The notes: generated by a model from the letters alone, not told the origin. 64,000 nucleotides of DNA from Cheiracanthium punctorium (GCA_038373885.1 JAWZYV010013171.1:62001-126000), one strand, 5' to 3'. Counted from the first letter of the stretch, positions 11,911 to 23,032 are shown. Translations and numbers: made by a program.

Positions 11911-12405
11911 ATGATTAGCTGGAGTAGACACTGGCGAGTTCTTAACTTCATGAACTCCGTTTCCAACGTTATTTTTTTCTACGCCATTTGAAGGGAGCGC
12001 TATATTTTCGTAAGACGGGGGTTCCTTGGATGGTCTTGGAATAGGCGTTTTCATAACAACCACATTGCTTTGCGTACTTTTGACAACTATTTTCCTCTCT
12101 TTGTACCACCTATCGGCTTCTTCATCCACGACCAGCAACTTCGTTTCATTTGGAATAGATTTTATCCTTTCGACAACCTGCCTGTGGTTTTCCTGGGCAA
12201 TATTAACTCCGTTAACTTCGATAATGCGATCCCCCTCTTGAAGACCAGCGTGCTGTGCAGGACTGTCTTCGTCCACTTTTCCGATAAATTGACCAGATCT
12301 GGATTTTTCGGCGTGAAGATTGAAGCCGTAACCATCAAAATTTACCCATTTTATTAAATGGCACAGCCTTGGAGCAGGTGCATCGAGTGGCAGTTCTGAG
12401 GACAT
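11911..12405 (-). CDS. NHERF-type PDZ scaffold protein, first coding exon
   Basis: 165 codons from an ATG at 12405 that is preceded by an in-frame TAG five codons upstream, so the start is firm. Residues about 13-98 form one PDZ domain closely matching NHERF domains: PRLCHLIKW, the carboxylate-binding loop GYGF at 25-28, the run DSPAQHAGL at 47-55, DRIIEVNGVN at 59-68, His74 at the start of helix B (expected for class I ligands) and TKLLVVD at 88-94. A Pro/Ser-rich linker follows. The exon ends in codon phase 0 at CAT|GTAAGT. NHERF proteins tether transporters and receptors beneath the apical membrane via C-terminal peptides and link to ERM proteins. The family normally has a second PDZ domain and an ERM-binding tail, which would lie in exons outside this window. 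The Drosophila relative is Sip1; I do not assign a symbol. Confidence 0.9.
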
Positions 12406-12997
12406 TTTAATTCTCTATGAAATCGAAAAACTGCTGAGGGAAAAACAAATCCAAATCATGCAATACTAGCTTATTCCGCTAACCAACGCTTCTGATTACC
12501 AGTAAACAACTGAGCCAGCGAGCGTAATGAGAAAAAACGCCGCGGAAAAATTTAAAGGTACGATAACTGTAGAGATTACATAAGAGACTTTTCCAGTTAC
12601 CCAAAACTTTCCTAGATGGCAGTGCTGCATTGCATGTTTGATTTTACTTCTTTAAAAATCTTATTGTACGGAGCAGTTTCAACCACGTGACCGGTGATGG
12701 ACTCTTCCAATAAAAACTCGTTCTTCAAGTGACGTTTGTCCACCAGGAATATGAATGAACCAATGGAAATCTTATATTCATGTAATGTTTGTCTACCAGG
12801 ATCGAATTGTGACGTAATCTGAAACTGCCCTAATTGTCCTTTATTCAGTCACGCATGTTTTGGAGAATGATTAAAGAATTTCAATTTGATCAGTTATCCC
12901 ACAGAAGAGGGTAAAGCAGTTGTCCTTTAGTCGACGCATTTACCAGCAACCGGTGTACGAACGGCTTCTGCGTTACAAACAGTTTGTTTGGAATCCG
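12406..12997 (-). other. 5' flank and leader of the NHERF-type gene
   Basis: Immediately upstream of the start codon on the minus strand. No TATA box or upstream intron could be defined with confidence. No competing gene is seen on the plus strand. The promoter should lie here if the leader is not spliced. Confidence 0.4.
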
Positions 12998-13005
12998 GTT
13001 TAGAC

Positions 13006-13230
13006 TAAGGTGACCAGATTTTTGTTGTCAGAGTCGGGGACATGTCCCCGATTCTGACAACAAAACTGGGGACATTTATAATTAATGCAATAATTAACAG
13101 TAATTTAATTGAAAAACAATGCAATAATTAAAAATTGTCCCCAGTTCCATTTTTACTTTCTGGGGACAATTTGAAAAACGTCCTGAAAATGGGGACTGTC
13201 CCCAGAAAACGGGGACGTTTGTTCACCTTA
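13006..13230. mobile_element. hAT-type MITE, 225 bp
   Basis: Left terminus TAAGGTGACCAGATTTT, right terminus GTTCACCTTA inverted. TSD gtttagac (12998-13005) and gtttggac (13231-13238), one mismatch. The interior is built of GGGGACA/TGTCCCC phrases that can fold back. Confidence 0.8.
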
Positions 13231-13238
13231 GTTTGGAC

Positions 13239-13835
13239 AGAAGTGAATGACTCCTTTTTTTTATGGAGATCTCAATCTCAGCGTTCTTGATTGCTGTTAA
13301 GGGAGAGGAGAGATCACAGATCATTTTTTAAAAACACTGATTTGCAGGTCATTTGAACAGAATTGGATGAAATTTGGTACACTGATTAATCATGTCAAAC
13401 AACAGCTATTTCTGCGAGGAATTATCTTATTCCGAATTACTTTTTAGTTCTCTGGCGGTTGGTAGTTTATCGTCTGCCGAAGGACAGTTGCTTTGCTTAA
13501 AAATATTCATTTTCAGGTGTTTTTATCTGACCACGGCCGTTTAGGATGAAACTTGGTACACCGACTAATGGCGACATACCGTAGCCATTGCTTAAATATA
13601 TCTATGGTAATAAAATCCAGAGGTAAACAAACGCGTGTATGTATGTATTTATGTATGTATATGGCCCTTCCTCCTCCGGAACCGCGGGGAGTTAAGTTTT
13701 GACCAAGGTGTCCACGGATTCGATAAATTCTGAGGAAGGTCTTCCGCTAACTCGAATTTCGGAAATCGAACCATTTTAGGAGATATTGATTTAAAAAAAT
13801 GTCAAAAAGGCTAATTTTGTGCTTTTCGCAGTAGT
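13239..13835. other. Non-coding stretch with a diverged internal duplication
   Basis: The phrases TGGATGAAATTTGGTACAC (about 13366) and AGGATGAAACTTGGTACAC (about 13541) recur about 175 bp apart, each followed by a similar GAxTAATxxxG segment. This is an old duplication of repeat-derived DNA. A (GTAT)n tract lies at 13635-13660. No gene. Confidence 0.45.
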
Positions 13836-13942
13836 GTAGCCAGGATTTTATTTCCGGAAGGGGGGGGGCTGGGTATCAAATTGTAAGCTAAGTAAAGTGT
13901 CCCATTTCGAGGGGGGGCTGCAGCCCCCTCAGACGCCCCTCT
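13836..13942. repeat. Incomplete MITE-like repeat, related to 59706-59841
   Basis: Begins CAGTAGTGTAGCCAGG, includes a G-run and ATCAAATTGTAAGCTAAGTA, and ends near CCCCTCTGGC. The same ATCAAATTGT...TGTAAGCTAAGTAAAG order occurs at about 59731-59770. The right terminus and TSD are unclear. Confidence 0.45.
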
Positions 13943-13967
13943 GGCTTTCCGTAATTGTAATCCCTAT

Positions 13968-14697
13968 CAGTGGTGGCTCGTGGGTTATTTAAATGGAGGT
14001 TCACAAAATTAATTTCGAAAATTAAATATGCAGACACGACGCACTTTACAAGTTAAAATAGATTTGCATTTCCAGCAGTTAAAGAAAAACAGTGGACGCA
14101 CCTGAAAGAAAACAAGTCGTCTTTGGTCTAACATTTTGTCACCAAGATAAGTTTTAGCAAAAATATTGTCTTGATTTTTTTTTTTCAAAGGATAATATTG
14201 AAAAATGTCATTGCTGCTCCTCTGAAACTATTATTTGACTCCCATCTTAATCATTTACAATAGTTCGTAAAAAAATACTGTAGTGAAAACTGATAAAAAT
14301 AAAGAAAATGAAAAAAAAAATGGATTAACTGACCAAGAAAGAATCCGTAGGAAAGAACGACAAAAAAATCTGCTGTGAGCATAATAAAATTGTGTGAACA
14401 GAAGCGCCTCGCTTCTCCCCCAATCTCTCGGCGTCTTTCCTCAGAGACCTGATCAGTCAGTCGATCACACATGCGAGCGACGAAAGACTATGCTGTAGTA
14501 ACCTACGGTGCAGTGCGTTAGCTATAATTAATGCGTTTAATAATAGTGGTGGGTGGGGGAGAGTAAAACTCATGTTTTAAATTCACAAAAATCTAAAAGT
14601 GTACTTAAAATATTTTTTTAAATTTAATTTGTTCATGTGTTTATTCTTTAGTTTTTCCTCTGGGGGTTCATGTGCTCAAATAGAAGAGCTGCCACTG
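13968..14697. mobile_element. hAT-type element, 0.73 kb, TSD atccctat
   Basis: TIRs CAGTGGTGGCTCGTG and AGAGCTGCCACTG. Perfect 8-bp TSD atccctat at 13960-13967 and 14698-14705. No transposase. Short frames inside are not protein-like. Confidence 0.85.
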
Positions 14698-14736
14698 ATC
14701 CCTATAGTGAAAAAAGTGTGAAATAAGCATCCTGGT

Positions 14737-14995
14737 CAGTAGCGGATTCAGGGGAAGGGCTAGGGGTCTTCAGCCCCCCCCCCTCCCCCGCAAAGAGATT
14801 AATAAAGGGTAACATTCTGCTTCATTATGCACTTTGAATATGTAAAGTGATCTTTTTTAATCATTTAACCCCTCCCAAAAGTTTTTACATTGGTTTAGAC
14901 TAAAATTTTGCTTTATTGTATATTTTGTTTGGGTGAAATAAGCTTTTTTTTAAAATTTAGCCCCTCCCAAAAGAGAATTTCTGGATCTGCCTCTG
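14737..14995. mobile_element. hAT-type MITE, 259 bp
   Basis: TIRs CAGTAGCGGATTCAGGGG and TTCTGGATCTGCCTCTG. TSD atcctggt (14729-14736) versus atcgtggt (14996-15003), one mismatch. Internal phrase CCCCTCCCAAAAG occurs twice (about 14870 and 14960). Confidence 0.8.
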
Positions 14996-15003
14996 ATCGT
15001 GGT

Positions 15004-16138
15004 TGCCATGTGTGGTGATTTTGCCGAATAAAATGTTTTAAATTCTTAAAGTAAAAATAAAAGAATAATAATAATGATTTTTTTTTGTTAGTTTATATTT
15101 GTAAGGTTATTTTTTTTAATTATAATTTCATGTGCATGGAAAATCGAAGCAGGAATGAAATGTTTTATATGCAAAATAATAGAGATTGAAGATTTCCGAG
15201 ACTAATATGTAAAATTTTTTAGTTTGGAGAAAAATAAAACGGCTGATATGCCAATTTTGAGAAAGTGAGTTTTAGCAGTTTGCACGTTAAATTTTAACTA
15301 TCCGTACAGAAACAATGCAGTTATTAAGGGACTTCAAGCGATCTATCTTCAGAATTCTCGCCAAATTAAGGAAGTTGATTATGTCCGGGTTAAGGCCCTC
15401 AATATGCCAAGCTACTGAAAATTAACCAAGTCGAATAGGGCTTTTATAATGTCATTTACCGTGAGGTTTTAGTTTGATGTCAGTCTCATTTCAGGTTCGA
15501 ATTTGTAAATACTTTTTCTTCACATTTTACTTATTAAGCTTAGATTCGAAACTGGATAGAGACTGGTATATGTAACACAGGTTTCGTGCCCTCGCTTGCT
15601 AGAGGGGGTTACCCTGCTAATATAGATATACATATTCCGAATCCTTTTTATTTTTTTCAGTTGAAAGATTCATTGAGATCAAACCAGTTATTCACAATTC
15701 ATTGTTTTCATATGGCATGTGCAATCAGAGGCTAGCATTTATTGTTTGAAACAGAGTACACACTAATCATTGCTACACCTTCTCCCACAGGTGCCCTTAT
15801 GGGAAGATGAGCTGGTGTCATCATTATGAATATAATATGATTAAAATGAACATAATTATAGCATTCTGATTTTTTCATATAATTCTACTGCTAAAACCCA
15901 AAGCATTTGTAATCCAGAAATGCCCCCCCCCTAAAAATATTCTCACAGACACCTATGCCCCCTCCCTCATCTTCCATTGCAGTAAAACTATTACATCAAT
16001 ACTGGTGTTGGGAAAAAAAAAAAAAAAGATTGACAATTAATCAAACGTTAATCTAAAAATTTGATTATCAATCTAAATGACTAATTAGTTGTTAATTATG
16101 AAATTTACAATAAATGATTCATCAATTGAGTTACTATA
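15004..16138. other. Non-coding stretch, no gene recognised
   Basis: AT-rich with homopolymer runs. A short inverted motif around 15580-15617 (CAGGTTTCGTGCCCTC ... GGGGGTTACCCTG) may be a tiny or truncated MITE. Nothing else can be supported. Confidence 0.4.
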
Positions 16139-16325
16139 CCCAAGTGGATAAAACACCGATCATAGTAGATGACCGAAGTGTGAATATCAAGGGTTCTGGC
16201 CTACCAGACAGCTGTCGATCCAACAGTGTGGAGTTTTCGATGACTTTCTCCAGATGTAGCATGAATACACAGTAGAATCCCTAGGCAGATATCCCTCTTT
16301 CAGGTTTACCTTCAACACAATACAC
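16139..16325 (+). mobile_element. SINE-like repeat, copy A
   Basis: Contains GTGGATAAAACACC (weak box A), TAGATGACCGAAGTGTGAA, GGGTTCTGGCCTACC (weak box B position) and CTGTCGATCCAACAGTG, then a short tail. The same ordered phrases occur in copy B at 29532-29705. The tRNA-like promoter boxes suggest a tRNA-derived SINE (inference). Confidence 0.6.
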
Positions 16326-17032
16326 TTACACTAACCTTAGAATTAACAACTAATCAGTTTTTAATCAGAAATCTACAATAAATAAATAATTAATTGTTAA
16401 TTATAAAATTAATTTGATTAAAGCAATTAGTAATAGCTTCTTTTCATTAATATATTTCAATATATATGTGTCTCCTAAGATTTTACAACTTTTGTCAACC
16501 TTTGGTTGGATCTTTTTAACATTTTCCTGAAATATTAAAATTTGTTCATAAATCCAGTTTGTCTATTTCTGAGTCTGTCAGTCTATTGACATACAATACA
16601 GATGGGACAGACGTATAGACCAACAAATTGAATGATTTGATTATTACTTTTCCTTTTCAGCTTTGTTAAGGAATGTTCAAAAAATTTTTATACCCTTATT
16701 TTACTGAAAATGTTCCAGTCTAACTAGTTTTAATTGTTGATTGTACCATCAAAATCAATTTTTGATTAAGGACTAGTTAATCTTTAATTGTAAAAAAAAC
16801 AAAACAATTAATTTCTGTTTAGTTGCAAAATTTGTAGTTAACAATTGATAATTACATACAAGTTTTAATCGTTGGTTGTTCACACATTTTGCCCCCAACA
16901 CTTATTCATACATTATTATATAATCTCTTTATTGCCATTCATATTGGAAAACAAAACATTTTTGGTTCATTTAGCCCCCCCCCCCTGAGTGGCCTAAAGA
17001 ATATTTTATTTATTTAACAAATGCCATGCAAA
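16326..17032. other. AT-rich non-coding stretch
   Basis: Repeated ATTAATTG-type phrases (16340-16440 and 16730-16880) and a C-run at 16976-16986. No open frame with recognisable content and no TIR pair found. Confidence 0.4.
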
Positions 17033-17540
17033 TTAGCTCAGTATGCGAGCCTTCCAGTATTTTTCGACAATACAATTTAAACCGCTTAGTACAGGGCACA
17101 CGTCCAGACGATTGGTTGTCATTTATTGACGAGAGTCGTACAGATTACATTCTGGTGAATCAGCAATGCCTATACCAAGGGCGGCTCCAGACTGAATTCT
17201 CGGAGGGGGCCATCGAACTTTTTATTTAGGTCTATAAATTGTTCAAAATGCAAATTGAACGTGTGAAATCGTGAAGTATGCGAATCTAAAGTTGTAAAAA
17301 TATATTTCGGAGGGAGCCATGGCCCCTATGGCCCCCTCACTGGAGCCGCCCTTGGCCTATACTGAAGAGATGGGACCTCAAACAATCATGTGTTGTCAGC
17401 AGTCTGAAGCATGCGACTGCTGCTTTTCTCGGGGCATCAGGAACAAAAGAGCTGTTCTTGATGATAATGCCCCAACTCTTGTCCCTAGATTCCTCTGCAA
17501 ATTCCAGTTTAAAATTCTGTTTGAATGTCTTGTTTGCCAA
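17033..17540 (-). pseudogene. Non-LTR retrotransposon ORF2 C-terminus, split by a MITE
   Basis: On the minus strand a reading frame gives WGIIIKNSSFVPDAPRKAA, then AVACFRLLTTHDCLRSHL. It is interrupted by the MITE at 17176-17354 and resumes as IGIADSPECNLYDSRQ, one stop codon, and LDVCPVL...YWKARILS, ending at a stop at 17033-17035. This layout (an AVA-FRLxTxHDCL segment, then a C-x-x-C...H-x-x-C knuckle) is the end of many arthropod LINE polyproteins. Here the second Cys of the knuckle is Tyr and the His is Arg, with an in-frame stop, so it is dead. I recall similar sequences from spiders; that link is from memory. Confidence 0.75.
17176..17354. mobile_element. hAT-type MITE inside the LINE remnant, TSD gcctatac
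   Basis: Perfect 15-bp TIRs CAAGGGCGGCTCCAG / CTGGAGCCGCCCTTG. Perfect 8-bp TSD gcctatac at 17168-17175 and 17355-17362. It interrupts the minus-strand LINE frame between codons for S-I-G and I-A-D. Confidence 0.92.
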
Positions 17541-17806
17541 AAGTGCCCAAAGAATATGGCATACCGTATATTTATCCAGATTATTTCATTGATTTTTTTT
17601 TAATGAAATGTATAGTTTTATATAAAGATAAATATGGCAGCATATCATTTAACTGAGATTCTATAATGATTTTTTTAAGTTAATAATTTTAATAATAATA
17701 AAGTAAATAACATACTTTAGTAGGAGGGTATAGTGTCCAATTTCTGCTTATTACTTCTCAGTATTGAAGTTTTCTCGTAAACAATTTGACATCGAAAGGT
17801 ACTGCC
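17541..17806. other. AT-rich non-coding stretch
   Basis: Sequence between the LINE remnant and the next MITE. No frame or repeat recognised. Confidence 0.35.
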
Positions 17807-17814
17807 GTCTGGAT

Positions 17815-18119
17815 CAGCGGTTCTAACTTTTTAACATTATTGTAACCTCCAAAAGAGGATAAATTACAAAGGTGCCCCCCCTCATATTACCTGCATATAT
17901 CAAGTTTTTTATTCTTCAACAATGTTAATGGCGAAGTTTGAATAAATATTTTAAGTGAAAATAAGAAATAATAGATACTTTTGGTGTAAAAATAAGAATA
18001 AATACAATGAATTTTTAAACATGCATTATCACTTGCTCTTTGCTTGTTTTTCTCATGACGCCCCCCCCCCTTCCCCCCCCACACACAAGAGGGAGAGCAC
18101 CACTGGTTGGGAACTGCTG
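17815..18119. mobile_element. hAT-type MITE, 305 bp
   Basis: TIRs CAGCGGTTCTAACTTTTTAA and GGTTGGGAACTGCTG. TSD gtctggat (17807-17814) versus gtctagat (18120-18127), one mismatch. Same terminal style as the element at 20761-21094 (GGTTCTCAACC type). Confidence 0.8.
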
Positions 18120-18127
18120 GTCTAGAT

Positions 18128-18770
18128 GAAGAGTAATCAGTTTGTCATTTTAACAGTTTAATAGCTATGGCAGTGTCTTTTAGTGGACTGCTATAGAAAA
18201 AAAAAAATATTACACACCTTGATAATGACAGTTACCTCTAGGAACAAATTTTAAAGGATTTCCCCCTCCTTATGACTAAAGTTCCACACATATTGAAAAT
18301 AGATAAATGAACTTGCCTAGATAACTGTTGTGTTTGTTTTAAAGTTTTTCAATTCTTTAACACACAGGTTCAGTAATAAAGTTTGAAATTTGGGACAAGT
18401 CTTGGTAAAGTCATTTGCAACTTACATATTTTTTTTAAATATTAAAAATTTACTTTTTAAAAAAATATTTCAACTGGCGCCCAGTGTAGTGCTTGTAAGG
18501 AATTGCGAAAAAAAAAAAATTAAGCATTAATGGCTGCTGACATGCTTAATTCATATTTTTTTAGCCAAGGACATAAAGTTACACATTATGCGAGAATGAA
18601 CCTACAGTGTCTTCACAAAAAATTAAAATACTTCTTCATTAGAGAGTTCTTTATATCTTCTTTAATTTTCAAGATATTGAACTGAGATGCCTATATTAAT
18701 TTCTCTGAAAAATTAGTTTAAAAAATTATACATTATTTATTTTATTTGCTCTTACTTTTAATTTTTAAAA
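18128..18770. other. AT-rich non-coding stretch
   Basis: No gene or repeat boundary recognised between the MITE and the tandem duplication. Confidence 0.35.
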
Positions 18771-19638
18771 AAAATATTTCTTATTTTCTTGTCATCTTTT
18801 CTGTAAGTTTTATAAAATTTGGTTCAAAATTAAATTAACACTGAAAATATTAAAATTTTTTATAATTAATTATTAATATGTACGTGAATTCAATATCTGT
18901 CAAAATGCATAAAAACACTGTCCAGTACCATAGGAGTAATTGGGTAGGCTTTTAGACTATATCTAGGGTAGGCTTAGCTTGTTTTAGCCCCAACCCTGTC
19001 AATGCCAAGTCCACAGCCAAGTAAGTAAAATATACAATTTGCAAATGTCTATAATGCATAGTAGTTTTTAGATCTAAGCATTGAAATTTTTGGTTAATAA
19101 TTAAGTTAAATTGTGAAATTCAAGTTGAGTTACAATGTGGAATTTCAGATGGCAGGAAAAGAGATTTTATTCTTATCTCTCATTCATTCTTATCATTTAT
19201 CATTAATTAATAAAAATATTTCTTATTTTCTTGTAATCTTTTCTAGAAGTTTTATAAAATTTGGTTGAAAATTAAATTAACGCAGAACATATTCAAATTT
19301 TATAATTAACTATTAATATTTTCGTGAATTCAATATCAGCCAAAATGCATAAAAACACTGTCCACTACCATTGGTGTATTTGGGTAGGCTTTTAGAATAT
19401 TTCCAGGGTGGGCTTAACTTGCTTTAGCCCCAACCCTGTCAATGTCAAATTCACAACAAGCAAAATATATACAGTTAAGTCTCTGAAATAAGCATATTGA
19501 CAGTCTGCAAATGTCTATAATACATAATTTTTCGATGTAAGCATTGAAATTCTTGGTCAATAATTAAGTTAAATTGTCAAATTCAAGTTAAGTTACAATG
19601 TGGAATTTCAGATGGCAGTAAAAGAGATTTTATTCTTG
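18771..19638 (+). repeat. Tandem duplication, two copies of about 0.4 kb
   Basis: Copy 1 (18771-19173) and copy 2 (19213-19638) share long ordered phrases: AAAATATTTCTTATTTTCTT, GCATAAAAACACTGTCCA, TTTAGCCCCAACCCTGTCAA and GTGGAATTTCAGATGGCAG. Copy 2 holds a short extra segment (CAGTTAAGTCTCTGAAATAA). The copies differ at many sites, so the duplication is old. Neither copy has a coding frame. Confidence 0.85.
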
Positions 19639-19744
19639 GAAGTTTTCATATTTTAGTATATTTCTAATTAAAACTGTCTTTTTATCCCATCTAAACAAAG
19701 CCCAGTGGCGTAGCAAGGGGGGGGGGCGGTCCGCCCCGGGCGGC

Positions 19745-20250
19745 AGTCTGAAAGCAAAAATAGGGGGCGGCAGCAGCCGTCCCGTATATTTTTTTTTTTC
19801 CTCACACAAGATTTAAGAGAATTAAACTTAATTTAATGAAAATCATTTCACACTGAATCATAAGCGCCCAAACAGGGGGCGCATATGAGGCTTGACCTGA
19901 GGGTCGGCTGGGGATATCCCCAAGTCGGCAATCTGTAACTAGAAATAGAGGTCGCAGCAACAGACCCCCTTTTTGCCGTTTCGCATATTTTTCTTGCAGA
20001 ATATCTAAAATTATTACTTTCCATTTAATGAAAAACATTATACACTAACCATAGGCGCCCATATATTGGGCGAAAATGGTGGCTTGACCTAAAGGGCGGT
20101 TGGGGTTACCTTCAGGCTTAAGTATAGTAGGCAGTTTTACAGCATACTGAACTTTTTTCTATTATTTTAGTACTAAAACGTTTAGAAGTCCGACATGAGC
20201 CGCCCCTTGCAAATACAATATTACTTCTAAAAGTACTCATATGGGCGCCC
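19745..20250 (+). repeat. Diverged tandem repeat, about 0.2-kb unit
   Basis: The order GCAGCA...CGTATATTTTT...CATTTAATGAAAA...CATAGGCGCCCA...GGCTTGACCT...GGCGGTTGGGG occurs at about 19745-19920 and again at 19945-20115. A partial third unit lies near 20190-20250 (ATGGGCGCCCATG). It follows the left terminus of the 10.3-kb unit. Confidence 0.6.
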
Positions 20251-20583
20251 ATGCCTTGCCGTAGTCTTGTTAGGTGTTGGTCGTTGAATTTTTCAAAATG
20301 GATAAAGAAAAATAGTTTTTTTGAAATTTTTTTGAAGTACTTTCCGTTAAATGTCGCATCCTGCTTTAGGAATGCGAAAAGATATTATCAAAGTCTAAGG
20401 ACCAGGGTCATCATGGGCATCGTGAGGGTTGGGGGTCAAAATCACTAGACCCCCCCACCCCTTCCCGTGGTACTTCTATGGGTAAAATGGGACTGTTTTT
20501 TTATGTCCAGGTAAAAAAATTTGGGATGACTCCACTCGACTTTCCGAACATTTACGATTAAGATCATTACCAAGCATTTAAAT
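20251..20583. other. Non-coding stretch inside the 10.3-kb unit
   Basis: Contains a C-run (20449-20460) and no recognisable frame. Confidence 0.35.
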
Positions 20584-21272
20584 AAACGCTAGCGCACTTT
20601 CAAGAATTTCTCCCCATATGCCATAATGTAAAAGAAATCTTTGTCGTAGCCCTGTATAAAAATTACCAGTCCTATACACATCAAAATCAATACCGGTCTT
20701 ACGATGGTAGTTTATAACATATATACCCAATTTGAGCTCAATCTAATGTACCGTTTAAACCAACGTTTCTCAACCTGTGAGGTACGACTCCCAAGGAGGG
20801 CGCAGAGCGTTTGCAGGGGGGGGGGGTGCACGAGAAAAACCAAAGAGCAAGTAGTGATGCATGTTTTTAAAAAAAAAAAACCTTATTTATTCTCATTTTT
20901 ACTCAAAAATCTATCCATTTTCGCTTAAAAGTTCATTCAAACTTTACTGATAACATTATTTTGAAGAAAATTCGACTAAATGTTCATTGTTGAAGATTAA
21001 AAAACTGAATATATGCTGAAAAATGTGACTTAGGGCGCCACCCTAAGTTAGCCTTTGTTGGGAAGCGCGACGTTAAAAAGGTTGAGAACTACTGGTTTAA
21101 ACGCTAGCGCAGTTTCAAGAATTCCCCCCCATAGGCCATCATGTAAAATAAATCTTTGTCGTAGAACTGTAGAAAAACTATGAGTTCTATACACACGAAA
21201 ATCAATACCGATCTTGCGACGGTGGTTTATAACATATATACCCAATTTGAGCTCAATCGAATGCCCCGTTTA
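20584..21272 (+). repeat. Tandem duplication (about 175 bp) split at its junction by a hAT MITE
   Basis: Copy 1 is 20584-20760 and copy 2 is 21098-21272. Both run from AAACGCTAGCGCA through TTTCAAGAATT, AAATCTTTGTCGTAG and ATATACCCAATTTGAGCTCA to CCGTTTA. The MITE at 20761-21094 sits exactly at the copy junction (target gtttaaac). Confidence 0.8.
20761..21094. mobile_element. hAT-type MITE, TSD gtttaaac
   Basis: TIRs CAACGTTTCTCAACC and GGTTGAGAACTACTG. Perfect 8-bp TSD gtttaaac at 20753-20760 and 21095-21102 (itself palindromic). Non-coding, with a G-run and poly-A. Confidence 0.9.
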
Positions 21273-21459
21273 GGAGGTACCGTGTTCACTCACATACACA
21301 CATACATACATCTCGTAAAAATATAGCATAAATGAATTCAGAAGACCTCAAAACGTGTAAATACCTCGAAGTCGAATTTTTTCATGATTACAATACTTTC
21401 CTTACATGGTACATGTTTGGAAAGCAAAAGGAGTATTTCTCCCTTCTCTAAGGCCAGTG

Positions 21460-22202
21460 CAGGGACGTGCCAACGTCTTGGGAAGTGGGGGGGGGGGGCG
21501 AACGATTTTTTCCGACATCGGGAGGGGGGGTAGTCATTTCACCAGCCCCTCACCCCCTCCCTCCACCAACAAATGTTTTTAAAATAAGAGGTGTCAACCT
21601 TGGTACCAGGAAAATTTTTGTTTGTACTTCTATAGCTCAACTACAATAATCATTTTCTTCAGAGACGGGGCAGTTATTTTGCCCCCCCCCCACACACACA
21701 CACCCGCCAATTTTTATAAATAATCGGCTTCAATCTTTTTTAACCTCGTCTGTACACTAGAGATGAGACGGGCTCAGCCCGAGCCCGAGCCCGGGCCCGA
21801 CTCGGGCTCGGGCTCTGTAATTCACGATTGCGTTCGGGCTCGGGCTCGTGAAAAATTTCTTCTTTGTTGAACATACTCCTTGAAACAGATTTTAAAAAGT
21901 GATTCATGGGATAAATAGACGTACTTATTTCAAAAAATAGCGGCACGGGGGACTAGAAGGTGTGTGAAGCTCCAAAATTTATTGTATCCTCTTAATGAAG
22001 TAGTTAATTTTATTTGTCTTAGCTGAAATTTCGGGCTCAGGCTCCAACTTTAATAATATTGCTCGGGCTCGGATTAAAAGTCTTCGGGCTCGGGCTTCAA
22101 AAAATGAGTCCGAACTCATCTCTACTGTACACCCTCTGAAAAAAGTATTCGAGTGTAAGCCAAATTTCCTGTACCAGTTTCATGTAAACTAATTAATTTA
22201 CC

Positions 22203-22236
<34 letters not shown>

Positions 22237-22531
22237 TATCTCAATAGTTTGCTTAAAATAAGATTTCTTCGTGCGGAAGGGGATGGTGGTGACAGCTATT
22301 TCGCCCCCCCTCCTCCGTTTGAGCTAGTAAAATTTTCGTTTATGCCTCATTAGTTTGTTTAAATAACCGTTTTCTTGAGGGGAAGGGCTGGAAAAATTGC
22401 TTCCCCCCATCCTGAAGAAAACTATTGAGGGGGCTGAAATACAGAGGGGGCGAATTATATAGTTTGCCCCTTCTACTCATTTACCGAGGGGGCGATAAAC
22501 CCCCCCTGCCCCCCCTGTTGGCACGTGCCTG
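21460..22531. mobile_element. hAT-type element, 1.07 kb, TSD ggccagtg
   Basis: TIRs CAGGGACGTGCCAAC and GTTGGCACGTGCCTG. Perfect 8-bp TSD ggccagtg at 21452-21459 and 22532-22539. The element is inserted in the head of a tRNA-derived SINE and itself holds the MITE at 21758-22124. The interior is a series of poly-G/C and GCCCCCC phrases, non-coding. A long poly-T run lies at about 22207-22235. Confidence 0.92.
21758..22124. mobile_element. hAT-type MITE with GGGCTC-repeat ends, TSD ctgtacac
   Basis: TIRs TAGAGATGAGACGGGCTC and GAACTCATCTCTA. Perfect 8-bp TSD ctgtacac at 21750-21757 and 22125-22132. The subterminal parts are iterated CGGGCT/AGCCCG hexamers at both ends, which fold back on each other. 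Confidence 0.92.
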
Positions 22532-22721
22532 GGCCAGTGGCAGAGCGCATTTGCGCTCTGAACTGGGAGTCAAGGTGTCTGGTTCAAAATCAGGTCGCGA
22601 CCGCCGACCTAACCGTTGTGAGTTTTCTGTTGTTTCCTCCGAAATTTAGCGTAAATACAGATCACGATCCCTTTAAAAGACCCCCACGGAGAGCACCCAA
22701 CCCATAGGCCTAGATCCCTCG
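22532..22721 (+). mobile_element. tRNA-derived SINE body (head before 21460, tail after 25459)
   Basis: GTGGCAGAGCGCATTTG fits a pol III box A and GGTTCAAAATC fits box B, spaced as in a tRNA-derived SINE. Left neighbour TAAGGCCAGTG at 21449-21459 and right part ATCCCTCGTGTAGACG... from 25460 complete it. It is therefore cut twice by hAT-type insertions. The tail probably runs to about 25530. Confidence 0.7.
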
Positions 22722-23032
22722 CAGTGGCGGATTTAGCTCTTGAGAGGCCCGAGGCGCAACTCAATTTTGAGACCCCCCCCCTCCTAAAAAAAATACTTTT
22801 CACTATAGTTATACCTTTATATTGCGCGTTCTATGCACACGTTTTTTACAGTAATTAATGATTTACTTAATCACTTTGATTAACCAATATTAAATTATAA
22901 CTGTCTGGTGGCTGTATTTAAAAGGTTGCTAATGTTCCGATTGAAGTAAAAGTATTAAAATTATCTGCTAATTCATGGGTAAAAAAAAAATGCACTTTAT
23001 ATTAAATGTATTACTTATGTGTATTTTTAATG

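Noticed and set aside
12026..12357. Plus-strand open frames opposite the NHERF exon
   Set aside because: Shadows of the minus-strand coding exon.
22540..22610. Possible tRNA gene (box A and box B)
   Set aside because: No cloverleaf or acceptor stem could be drawn, and the sequence continues as a SINE body.
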